From NCBI RefSeq assembly GCF_900167905.1, contig NZ_FUYZ01000008.1, positions 62,001-126,000 on the forward strand: 64,000 nt of DNA, read 5' to 3'. This document shows positions 34,865 to 42,708 of the stretch, in pieces. The position numbers and the translations under genes were made by a program. The notes under the pieces were generated by a model, which searched no databases, was not told where the DNA came from, and worked only from the letters and a program-made list of their open reading frames with translations. Within the stretch, counting starts at the first letter, position 1; each line of letters starts with the position of its first letter. This stretch comes from Soonwooa buanensis. Lineage in GTDB: Bacteria > Bacteroidota > Bacteroidia > Flavobacteriales > Weeksellaceae.

Positions 34865-35638
34865 ATGAAAAAAATAATTAGCGCTTTTATAATTTCTGGA
34901 TTTATTTTATCATGTTCTAGCAGCAATGATGACAATCCGAATAATGAAAATGTAACTCCGATTTTACCAACCAAAATTGTTACAGATAATAACACAACTG
35001 AAAATTTTACTTATAAAAACACCACAGAAATTTCTGAAATTAATTTTCTAACTGGTAAAAAAATCTACACTTATGATGGTGAAAATATCTCGAAAGTCAG
35101 TATATACGATAAAGATAAATTAGTCCAAACTATCGATTACAAATATGCTGGTTCGCGAGTATCTACGATGACTACAACATTGGCTGACAATAGTAAAATT
35201 ATCCTGCTTTTGGATTGGATAGACGATACGCATCTAAAATATACTAAAGTAGATGTTGCAAACCCAGTTCCGGTATCTGGCGAATGTTTTTATACAAATG
35301 GTAACCTGTCAAAAACCGTTAACATTATTAAAGATGGCGATGTGACGTCAACATTTGAAAATACCTACGAGTATGATAATAAACAAAATCCATATTATAA
35401 CGTCAAAGGTTTTTACCAAATCAATGTTCTAACACCAGAATTTGGAAAAAATAATGTTACAAAATCTACGATGAAAACGACCTTTACAAGCAGTGCAGGT
35501 ACGACATCTAGTACAGCAACCAGTACATCAACTTATACTTTTAGTTCAAAAAATGTGCCTGATCAACAGACAACAAAGGGATTAAGCGCTAACGGACAAG
35601 CGACGACAAGCATTAAAAACTATTTTTACAACAGATAA
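34865..35638 (+). CDS. Lipoprotein of unknown function
   Basis: A 257-residue lipoprotein. The signal MKKIISAFIISGFILSC ends at Cys17, and SSSNDDNPNNE follows as a typical surface-exposed linker. The rest is Thr/Ser-rich beta-type sequence with YTYDGENISKVSIYD-like repeats, resembling the RHS/DUF4595-type strands seen in Bacteroidota lipoproteins. The C-terminal part has a threonine/serine-rich run (about 215-235). Two identical 30-base terminators flank the gene, which is otherwise a single transcription unit. Confidence 0.78.
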   Translation: MKKIISAFIISGFILSCSSSNDDNPNNENVTPILPTKIVTDNNTTENFTYKNTTEISEINFLTGKKIYTYDGENISKVSIYDKDKLVQTIDYKYAGSRVSTMTTTLADNSKIILLLDWIDDTHLKYTKVDVANPVPVSGECFYTNGNLSKTVNIIKDGDVTSTFENTYEYDNKQNPYYNVKGFYQINVLTPEFGKNNVTKSTMKTTFTSSAGTTSSTATSTSTYTFSSKNVPDQQTTKGLSANGQATTSIKNYFYNR

Positions 35639-35659
35639 TAGTCTCAAACAATATTTTAG

Positions 35660-35689
35660 ACAAAAACCTTTCTTCGGAGAGGTTTTTTG
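35660..35689 (+). terminator. Terminator after the lipoprotein gene
   Basis: Identical over 30 bases to the glyS terminator at 34749-34778: UUCG tetraloop stem followed by T6. Confidence 0.9.
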
Positions 35690-35718
35690 TTATTTTAGCG
35701 AAAATTTTTAAGCATATT

Positions 35719-37299
35719 ATGAAGAAAATATATCCATTACTATTTCTAGGTTTTTCGAGTTTTTATTTTGGGCAATCTCAAGATTTAGAGAACCTTGCAA
35801 ATGGCGAAAATGTCCGCTTTAATGCAATTTACGATAAAGCAGGCGAACAAATTGAAGGTTACTTTACACTTTATGATCAAGGAAAAACCGATGACGATAA
35901 AAAGAAATTCGAATACTTTTTTTTGGATAAAAATCTAAATGTTGTCGCTAACAAGCAATTTGTTGCGGACAAAACTATTTCGTCTTATGTAGCCTACACC
36001 AACGTTAGAGGTAAGTTAACGCTGTCGCCCCGATTGGTTTACAATTATCTAGCGATGAGTGGCGGTGCAAAAGCCTTTGTCCCACCAAGTGATAAAGAAG
36101 TCGACCTTGCAACCAACGAAATGAAGGACCGCAACGAAAAATGTTTTGAACAAGGAAAACTTGTAGATTGCCCTTCTGATAAGACTTTGAAAGAATCTCG
36201 AAAGGAAGTAAAAGAAGAACGCAAAAAGAATGGTTTTGTAGAGCGCTCCGAGGTTTGGGAAACTAAATACGACAACTATCTTGTCATGAAGCTTGATGAT
36301 TACGAATCTTATTCTAAAAATGATAAGCTTATCTTATACACGCCCGATGCTAAAGAAATCTGGAGCTTCGAGTACAATAAAGATGGTGCTAAAAAAGTAG
36401 ACGAAGCGCTTAGAATATTGGCATTAGATGAAGACAAAATTATCTCGATCCTTTCTAGAACCGAAAATAAGAAGAGTGTATTCAGTTTGTTAGTCTTAGA
36501 CATAAAAACGGGAAATGTTCTTAAAAAAGAAAGTTTGGAGCCTCTAATGGACAAGTTACCAAGCAATGTTAATAAAGAAACAACATTAAAATATTTGTCG
36601 GTTATGTACACCCAAACTGGCGATATTGCGAACAGTAAAAATTTTGATGATAAATTGATGCTAGTTGGTCGCGCGTACGAAGACGCTAGTATTACCTATT
36701 ACAACCTCAATGGCAACGGTTATGTGCGTATGTTGTTGGACAAAAAAACACTGGATGTTTCTTTTGACATGTTCGATTATACCAACGATTTAATAAAATA
36801 TATTCCAAGCGTTAAAGATGGCGGGAAACTACAAGGTAGCTACTATTTGGCACCGCGAGCAATCTACATGATGAAAGATGGTGGCGTTGGGATTTTAACG
36901 GAAATGTACAAAGATGAAGGCTATTATAGTGCTAGCAAAAACAAGGACTTTTACTACATCTATACCGATGAAAAATTCAAAGTTATTGGAGCAAAAATGA
37001 TCCCGAAAGAAGTTTCAAAATTCTCGTCAACCGACTATCTTTTTGCACAAAACATCAAAGGTGGCGACGATGTAGTTTTCTTTTATAAAGATCTTGTAAA
37101 AAATGCGGACAATAAAAAAGTCGTTAATCTTTACATTAACACTTTGATCAAAAACCAGTTCAAACAAGAGATAATCCCGATTAGCACAGAAGAAAATACG
37201 ATAGTGCCTTATGTTGCGAAAGAAGGTTATATTCTTCTAAATGAGTTTAACAAAAAGGCAAAATACAATCAGGTACGACTAGAAAAACTAAATTACTAA
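35719..37299 (+). CDS. Secreted protein of unknown function
   Basis: A 526-residue exported protein with a signal peptide (MKKIYPLLFLGFSSFYFGQ). No domain recognised. The sequence is rich in beta-strand patterns with alternating charged loops, perhaps a propeller-like periplasmic protein (LILYTPDAKEIWSFEYNKDG, IISILSRTENKKSVFSLLVLD). A charged stretch at about 150-180 contains ESRKEVKEERKKNG. No Por sorting domain is present at the C-terminus. Own terminator shared with the convergent M48 gene. Confidence 0.72.
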   Translation: MKKIYPLLFLGFSSFYFGQSQDLENLANGENVRFNAIYDKAGEQIEGYFTLYDQGKTDDDKKKFEYFFLDKNLNVVANKQFVADKTISSYVAYTNVRGKLTLSPRLVYNYLAMSGGAKAFVPPSDKEVDLATNEMKDRNEKCFEQGKLVDCPSDKTLKESRKEVKEERKKNGFVERSEVWETKYDNYLVMKLDDYESYSKNDKLILYTPDAKEIWSFEYNKDGAKKVDEALRILALDEDKIISILSRTENKKSVFSLLVLDIKTGNVLKKESLEPLMDKLPSNVNKETTLKYLSVMYTQTGDIANSKNFDDKLMLVGRAYEDASITYYNLNGNGYVRMLLDKKTLDVSFDMFDYTNDLIKYIPSVKDGGKLQGSYYLAPRAIYMMKDGGVGILTEMYKDEGYYSASKNKDFYYIYTDEKFKVIGAKMIPKEVSKFSSTDYLFAQNIKGGDDVVFFYKDLVKNADNKKVVNLYINTLIKNQFKQEIIPISTEENTIVPYVAKEGYILLNEFNKKAKYNQVRLEKLNY

Positions 37300-37304
37300 A
37301 AACG

Positions 37305-37330
37305 AAAAGCGAGAATTAATTCTCGCTTTT
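37305..37330. terminator. Bidirectional terminator
   Basis: A perfect 26-bp palindrome with core GCGAGAATTAATTCTCGC, with A4 before and T6 after. It serves the gene ending at 37299 and overlaps the last codons of the leftward M48 gene. Confidence 0.88.
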
Positions 37331-38608
37331 TTCATAATACTGTCCAATATTTTTTATTTCATCAACACCCAAATTCCACATAAAGGATAAGAATTGTTGA
37401 TAACTTCGACTTTGTTTGGTCGGTTCGATTTTATCGAGATAACGGTTAAGCGTGTAGGTTTTTCGGGCATCATAAATTTTGTTAAACAACAAGCCTAGAT
37501 AATATTTTGTAGCTTTATGATCCGGATTATCTTCAAGAATAGCCAAACAATTGTATATGCCTTGTCCGTATTTTTCCGATTCGATAAAGTTTGGAATCAA
37601 ACGTTCTTTCGCGAGATTTGACAACAAACTAAACTGTGGCGAAGCTTGAGAATTAAGATTAGAAGTTGCCAATTCTGGATAATTTTTTTTCAATAAATTT
37701 ATTCTAAACTCCAAGTCAGGATGGGTTTTTAAAGAATCCTGAGATACTTTTTCTTGATAATGTTTGTAATTGTATTTAGAAAAATCTTCCATCTTTAGCC
37801 AATCTTCTTTGAAGCTTTGCGTCGGAATATTAAAGACTTTTTTATAAATAGAAACATCGATGCTGTCTTCTTTTTTATCGTCAAAATCTTTTAAAAGTTG
37901 CAACGACTGCACATAATTAGCAATCGGCAAACCTGTCGTTTTATAATAACTAAAACCTAAAGAATCTGCAGAAATTTCGTTTTTTCGACGTTGTTTCATG
38001 TTAGAATATAACAAACTTTTATAAAGCTCAAAAGCTTTGTCATAACGGTTTCCAGAGCGTTTTAGGTTGCTGACTTCTAGTTTTTTGTCTTTATCATTAT
38101 TAAGTTTAGCAATCAATTTTTTAATTGTGTGCTCCAAAGTCTGATGTGCCAACTCATGACTAATAATTGCATCGAATTCAAATTCATTATTTAAAAAAGC
38201 AAAAAGTCCCAGGTTGACAACCAAAGTTTTATCTCCAAAATTGTAAGCATTTGGCTCGTTATCTTTCGCAATTAAAATGCTAAAATCTGTCGGAATAGTC
38301 GGATTTTTGGAGGCAATATAATTAACACGATCTTTTGTATAACTCACAAAACGATCGTCAAAACTATACATTTTATCTTTGATGTCTTCGGTCACACTTT
38401 TCTGAAAATTAGTAAAAACATTAACCAATTCTCGCGCTTCTTGACCGCTATATTTCTTTTTTAAAGCTTTATTAAATTGCTCACCTCGTGTTTTATAAAG
38501 TTCCAAAAATGCTTTTCTTTTGGCATAATCGGCAGTATCAATTTTAAAATTTTGAGCGGAAAAAAGTTTTAATAAAAGTAAAAAAACAATGATGTAGAGT
38601 TTCTTCAT
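37316..38608 (-). CDS. M48-family zinc metalloprotease, secreted
   Basis: A signal peptide (about 1-18, ending FSAQ) precedes an M48 domain with HELAH at residues 151-155 and a downstream EISADSLGF that supplies the third zinc ligand. The C-terminal part (about 270-430) is helical and contains repeated short motifs, perhaps TPR-like. No transmembrane segments follow, so it is probably a periplasmic, BepA-like protease in envelope quality control. Substrates are unknown. Confidence 0.85.
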   Translation of the reverse strand: MKKLYIIVFLLLLKLFSAQNFKIDTADYAKRKAFLELYKTRGEQFNKALKKKYSGQEARELVNVFTNFQKSVTEDIKDKMYSFDDRFVSYTKDRVNYIASKNPTIPTDFSILIAKDNEPNAYNFGDKTLVVNLGLFAFLNNEFEFDAIISHELAHQTLEHTIKKLIAKLNNDKDKKLEVSNLKRSGNRYDKAFELYKSLLYSNMKQRRKNEISADSLGFSYYKTTGLPIANYVQSLQLLKDFDDKKEDSIDVSIYKKVFNIPTQSFKEDWLKMEDFSKYNYKHYQEKVSQDSLKTHPDLEFRINLLKKNYPELATSNLNSQASPQFSLLSNLAKERLIPNFIESEKYGQGIYNCLAILEDNPDHKATKYYLGLLFNKIYDARKTYTLNRYLDKIEPTKQSRSYQQFLSFMWNLGVDEIKNIGQYYEKSEN

Positions 38609-38686
38609 TCGGTGTTTTAATTTTTACAAATATAATGTCAAATTATACAATTTAGAAAATATTATCTTCGTATTAATTTCAATCTA

Positions 38687-39163
38687 ATGATGTCAAACGA
38701 AATCATCACTTTTTCTGCTAAAATTGTACAACACGAAGATATAAATGCCGCTTATGTTGCTTTTCCTTTTGATGTTCAAAAATTGTTTGGGACTAAAGGA
38801 CAAGTCAAAATAAAAGTCATTTTTGATGATCGAGTAGAATACCGCGGAAGTCTTGCTAACATGGGTTTTGGACATTGTGTAGGCTTAACACAAGCCGTTA
38901 GAAAACAACTTGGAAAAAGCTTTGGAGATCAAGTTGATGTTAAACTTTGGAAAGATGAGGAAGAAAGAGTAGTGGTGGTTCCTGATGATATTAAAATTCT
39001 GCTGGATGAGAACCAAAAAGCCAAAGAACTTTACGAAAAAATGTCCTACACGCACCGTAAAGAATACATCCGTTGGATAGAGGAAGCCAAAAAAGAAGAG
39101 ACACGCGAACGTCGAAAAATAAAAATGATCGAGATGATCTTGGACGGAAAAAAAGGGATTTGA
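38687..39163 (+). CDS. DUF1905 / YdeI-like protein
   Basis: A 158-residue soluble protein. The N-terminal half (about 1-95, including FPFDVQKLFGTKGQVKIKV) matches DUF1905, a small beta-barrel domain. The C-terminal half (about 100-155, SYTHRKEYIRWIEEAKKEETR) matches the YdeI/OmpD-associated helical domain. Family members have been linked to bacteriocin or stress protection, but the function is not settled. ATG 38690 is an equally good start. Confidence 0.85.
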   Translation: MMSNEIITFSAKIVQHEDINAAYVAFPFDVQKLFGTKGQVKIKVIFDDRVEYRGSLANMGFGHCVGLTQAVRKQLGKSFGDQVDVKLWKDEEERVVVVPDDIKILLDENQKAKELYEKMSYTHRKEYIRWIEEAKKEETRERRKIKMIEMILDGKKGI

Positions 39164-39184
39164 AACTGCTTCAAATCCCTTTTT
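39151..39184 (+). terminator. Terminator overlapping the YdeI-like stop codon
   Basis: GGGATTTGAA (39155-39164) pairs with TTCAAATCCC (39070 offset: 39170-39179) with A-rich and T-rich flanks. The stop codon TGA lies in the left arm. The A/T flanks would allow use from both strands. Confidence 0.85.
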
Positions 39185-39206
39185 ATTTAATCCTAGTTTT
39201 GGTAAG

Positions 39207-39641
39207 TTATTTAACTTTAACCAATGGTATTTCGGTGTCACCTTGCGAAATAATCAAAGAATCACCTTTGGTATTTGCAGAAACACCATTTCTTTCATAA
39301 TGTTCGCCATCTGCAGTTTTGGATTTAAAATCCAACTGATATTTTTGACTATTTGCTGATTCGATGACAAGTGTTTTTCCACTTTTACCAGAAGAAAAAG
39401 TCGCCTTCGCACGTGTCCCATCTAATCCTTTGTAAGCAACCGAAGTCTCCATGGTTTGGTTATCATTGCTTGTTTGTTCGGTTGATGTTGTTAATGTATC
39501 AACTGTTCCGTTATTATCGACAACGGTCGTTTCTGATGATGAAGATTCAGAAATAACGCCTTTGTTTCCGCCTTCATTTTTTTTGCAAGAAACACTTATT
39601 AAACTTAGCAAAATTGTTGCTAAAAGAAGATTTGTTTTCAT
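39207..39641 (-). CDS. Lipoprotein, possibly MliC-like
   Basis: The 144-residue product has a lipobox ending at Cys19 (LLSLISVSC), a low-complexity Ser/Thr/Asn/Glu linker (about 25-65), and a C-terminal beta domain (about 68-144). This domain reads YKGLDGTRAKATFSSGKSGK, then KYQLDFKS and KGDSLIISQ, resembling the MliC/DUF333-type inhibitor of c-type lysozyme by strand order. It lacks the cysteine pair of classical MliC, so this is only a suggestion. Confidence 0.72.
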   Translation of the reverse strand: MKTNLLLATILLSLISVSCKKNEGGNKGVISESSSSETTVVDNNGTVDTLTTSTEQTSNDNQTMETSVAYKGLDGTRAKATFSSGKSGKTLVIESANSQKYQLDFKSKTADGEHYERNGVSANTKGDSLIISQGDTEIPLVKVK

Positions 39642-39695
39642 AGAATTTGGTTGATTTTTAAGTTGTTAAAAGCATGCAAATAACTTTCCAAAAGC

Positions 39696-39728
39696 AAAAT
39701 TCCCCGACAAAAATTATCGAGGAATTTT
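39696..39728 (-). terminator. Terminator after the prolyl oligopeptidase gene
   Basis: AAAATTCC (39696-39703) and GGAATTTT (39721-39728) with an inner CGA/TCG pair and one mismatch. On the minus strand it lies just past the gene's stop. Confidence 0.6.
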
Positions 39729-39738
39729 ATTTAATAAT

Positions 39739-41859
39739 TTATTTTTTTAAAGATTTAATACCCATTTCAAAAAGTGCAAATGATAACAAATCACCATTTT
39801 CACCAATGACTTGGTCTGTAGAACGACCTGCGCCGTGACCTGCATTTTTTTCAATTCTTAATAAAATTGGATTTTTACAAGATTGTTTTTCCTGTAATTC
39901 TGCGCCAAATTTAAACGAATGTGCTGGCACAACTCTGTCGTCATGATCACTTGTAATGATCATCGTAGAAGGGTAGCACACGCCTTTTTTAACATTGTGA
40001 ACCGGCGAATAAGATTTTAGATAATCGAACATTTCTTTAGAATCTTCAGCCGTTCCGTAATCGTAAGACCAACCGGCTCCCGCAGTGAATTTGTTATAAC
40101 GCAACATATCCAAAACACCAACACCAGGGAAGGCTACTTTTGCAAGATCTGGACGCATTGTCATCGTTGCACCAACTAACAAACCACCGTTAGATCGCCC
40201 AGAAAGCGCCATATAATCCTTTGATGTATAAGCTTTGGATTGTAGATATTCTCCTGCTGCGATAAAATCTTCAAACACGTTTTTCTTTTGTTGTTTGGTT
40301 CCTGCATCATGCCATTTTTTACCATATTCGCCGCCGCCACGGATATTTGGTACTGCATAAATACCGCCGTTTTCCATCCAGATGGCATTAACCACAGAAA
40401 ATGCTGGTTGCAAACTAATATTAAATCCACCATAAGAATAAAGGATTGTAGGATTTTTGCCATCCATTTTCAAACCTTTTTTATAGTTGATCATCATCGG
40501 GATTTTGGTTCCATCTTTTGATGTGAAGAAAACCTGCTCTGACACAAAATTCTCTGACTGAAAATCCACAATTGGACGTTGCGTTTGACGAGAAGTCCCC
40601 GCAGCGATGTTATAACGATACACGCTAGATGGCGTTACATAATTTGTAAACGTGAAATAAACATCTTGATCACTAGATTTTCCGCCAAAACCAGCAATAT
40701 TTCCTTTACCTGGAAGTTCGATATTTCTAACTAATTTCCCAGTTTTATCATATTGTTTAACCTGATCAATCGCATCAATCATGTAGGTTGCAAAGAAGTA
40801 ACCACCGCCAGAAGTTATTCCTAAAACATTTTCGGTTTCTGGGATAACATTAGTCCATTTATCAGGTGTTGGATTTGCCATATTTGCCTTTACCAAACGA
40901 CCATTAGGCGCATCTTTATCTGTGTATATAAATAGATTTTCGCCATCGTTATCAATAACACTTGCATTGATGTCAAAACCTTTTACAAGTTGTACAAAAT
41001 CACCAGTTTTCTGTAGATCTTTTACGTACAACTCATTGCCGTTGGTAGCATTAGCAGCTGTAATAACTAAGAATCTTTCATCTTCTGTTAGGCTAGCTCC
41101 TAGATATCTTCTTGGCATTTTTTCGCCACCAAAAATCAATTTGTCTTCAGATTGTTTTGTTCCTAATTTGTGGAAATAAACCTTGTGTTTATCAGTCATA
41201 CCAGAAAGTACAGTGCCTTCTTTTGGCTTGTCATAACTAGAGTAGTAGAAGCCTTCATCACCTTGCCATGCAATACCGCTGAACTTAACATCGACCAAAG
41301 TATCATCGATTTGTTTTTTGGTTTCTGTGTCGATAATGATAATTTTGTTCCAGTCGCTACCACCTTCGGAGATAGAATATGCCGCTAAATTTCCTTTTTT
41401 ATTAAAAGAAATATTTGACATTGACGTCGTTCCTTTCTCTGAAAATTTATTAGGGTCAAGAAAAACTTCTGCCGTTTTTAATCTTCTGCTATTGCGATAA
41501 AGAACAGACTGCGCTTGTAATCCATCATTCTTATAAAAATAAGTATAAGCTCCTTCTTTGAAGGGCGCAGAGATTTTTTCGTAGTTCCAAAGCTTCTTTA
41601 ATTGATCTTTAATCTCTTGTCTATAAGGGATTTTCGAAAGATAATCTTGAGAATAAGCAACCTCTTCGTCAACCCATTTTTTAGTCGCTGGAGAATCATT
41701 TTCTAGATCGCGATAAGGATCAGCTACTTGCGTCCCAAAATAATTATCAACTTGGCTTCCTTTTTCTGCTTTTGGGTAAGAACCTGATTTCATTTTCTGA
41801 GCATAAGTATTGGTAAAAAACATCAAACTGATACTAAGTACAGTATATCTTAACTTCAT
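39739..41859 (-). CDS. Prolyl oligopeptidase (S9A), exported
   Basis: A serine peptidase that cuts after proline in short peptides. A signal peptide (about 1-20) leads into the N-terminal helix and seven-bladed propeller (about 30-440), then the alpha/beta hydrolase domain. The nucleophile is in SGRSNGGLL near residue 553, Asp in SDHDDRVVP near 638, and His in KNAGHGAGR near 673. The family consensus is GGSNGG; here the second Gly is Arg. The 706-residue length is standard. Periplasmic peptide use is likely. Confidence 0.95.
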   Translation of the reverse strand: MKLRYTVLSISLMFFTNTYAQKMKSGSYPKAEKGSQVDNYFGTQVADPYRDLENDSPATKKWVDEEVAYSQDYLSKIPYRQEIKDQLKKLWNYEKISAPFKEGAYTYFYKNDGLQAQSVLYRNSRRLKTAEVFLDPNKFSEKGTTSMSNISFNKKGNLAAYSISEGGSDWNKIIIIDTETKKQIDDTLVDVKFSGIAWQGDEGFYYSSYDKPKEGTVLSGMTDKHKVYFHKLGTKQSEDKLIFGGEKMPRRYLGASLTEDERFLVITAANATNGNELYVKDLQKTGDFVQLVKGFDINASVIDNDGENLFIYTDKDAPNGRLVKANMANPTPDKWTNVIPETENVLGITSGGGYFFATYMIDAIDQVKQYDKTGKLVRNIELPGKGNIAGFGGKSSDQDVYFTFTNYVTPSSVYRYNIAAGTSRQTQRPIVDFQSENFVSEQVFFTSKDGTKIPMMINYKKGLKMDGKNPTILYSYGGFNISLQPAFSVVNAIWMENGGIYAVPNIRGGGEYGKKWHDAGTKQQKKNVFEDFIAAGEYLQSKAYTSKDYMALSGRSNGGLLVGATMTMRPDLAKVAFPGVGVLDMLRYNKFTAGAGWSYDYGTAEDSKEMFDYLKSYSPVHNVKKGVCYPSTMIITSDHDDRVVPAHSFKFGAELQEKQSCKNPILLRIEKNAGHGAGRSTDQVIGENGDLLSFALFEMGIKSLKK

Positions 41860-41899
41860 ATAATATTTATTTCTATCAAAAATACAGAAAGTTTCAAAA

Positions 41900-41931
41900 T
41901 AAAAAAATCTTTCAGCTTAACCGAAAGATTT
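41900..41931 (-). terminator. Terminator after the TPR-like protein gene
   Basis: AAATCTTTC (41905-41913) pairs with GAAAGATTT (41923-41931), followed on the minus strand by T7. Confidence 0.75.
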
Positions 41932-41955
41932 AGTTTTAGAAATATTTAATATTTT

Positions 41956-42603
41956 TTATTTAGCAGATTGACTTAAAAAATATTCAGCTTCCATTTTTCC
42001 CCAGTTAGGATCTAGAGGTGTTTTGATTTTGTAAGTCCCGAATTGTGAAATTGCTTGTTTGAAAAGTTCAATTCCTTTCGTTTTACTACCTCCAAATTGC
42101 TCAGGTGTGAAGTAAGTATCTTCTGCCTCTAGCACGGTAATTCTTGGGTTATTAGCATCCAACTCTTTAGCTTTTGCCAAATGTTGTTGCGCTTCTTGTC
42201 CATAAGTCATAAATCTTGACATAGGATCAACCATCATTTTTAAACTTGCAGACATTTTTTTAAGAACATAAATTTCAGAATTATTTGGGCTAAGTTCGTC
42301 CGCTTTCGCAATATATTTATCAGCTTCCGCAGCAACTGCATCCAACTCTGACAATTTGTTTGCGCGCATTAATAATCTACCTTTTTGGATGGTCGAAAAT
42401 GCTGCGTAGTAATAAGGTAGCCATTGTTTTGATTCTTTAGTTCCGATTCTGTCAAAGTCGTTAGCCAAAGCTGTGAAATCGTCAGGATTCATTGTTGTTT
42501 CAACTTTAGATATTTTGTCTGTCATTATTTTATCATAAGCTGATTGCGCAAAAGATTTAACTCCGATAAAAATAAATGCTGCGATTAAGATTAAGTTTTT
42601 CAT
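41956..42603 (-). CDS. Exported TPR-like protein
   Basis: A 215-residue protein with a signal peptide (about 1-19, ending KSFAQ). The rest is almost entirely helical, with repeats of the type AEADKYIAKADELSPNNSEIYVLKK and AQQHLAKAKELDANNPRITVLEA, a degenerate TPR pattern. Probably a periplasmic scaffold. It is downstream of the TonB receptor gene on the same strand (105-base gap), so co-transcription is possible but not shown. Confidence 0.75.
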   Translation of the reverse strand: MKNLILIAAFIFIGVKSFAQSAYDKIMTDKISKVETTMNPDDFTALANDFDRIGTKESKQWLPYYYAAFSTIQKGRLLMRANKLSELDAVAAEADKYIAKADELSPNNSEIYVLKKMSASLKMMVDPMSRFMTYGQEAQQHLAKAKELDANNPRITVLEAEDTYFTPEQFGGSKTKGIELFKQAISQFGTYKIKTPLDPNWGKMEAEYFLSQSAK

Positions 42604-42708
42604 AATATAAATTGTTTGTTGTTTTAATTTCTTGGATCAAATTTAAGTTCAAAAAGTATTTGATTTAAAATAAATTCTACCGAAAGGTCAATTTCTGATG
42701 CCGAACCG

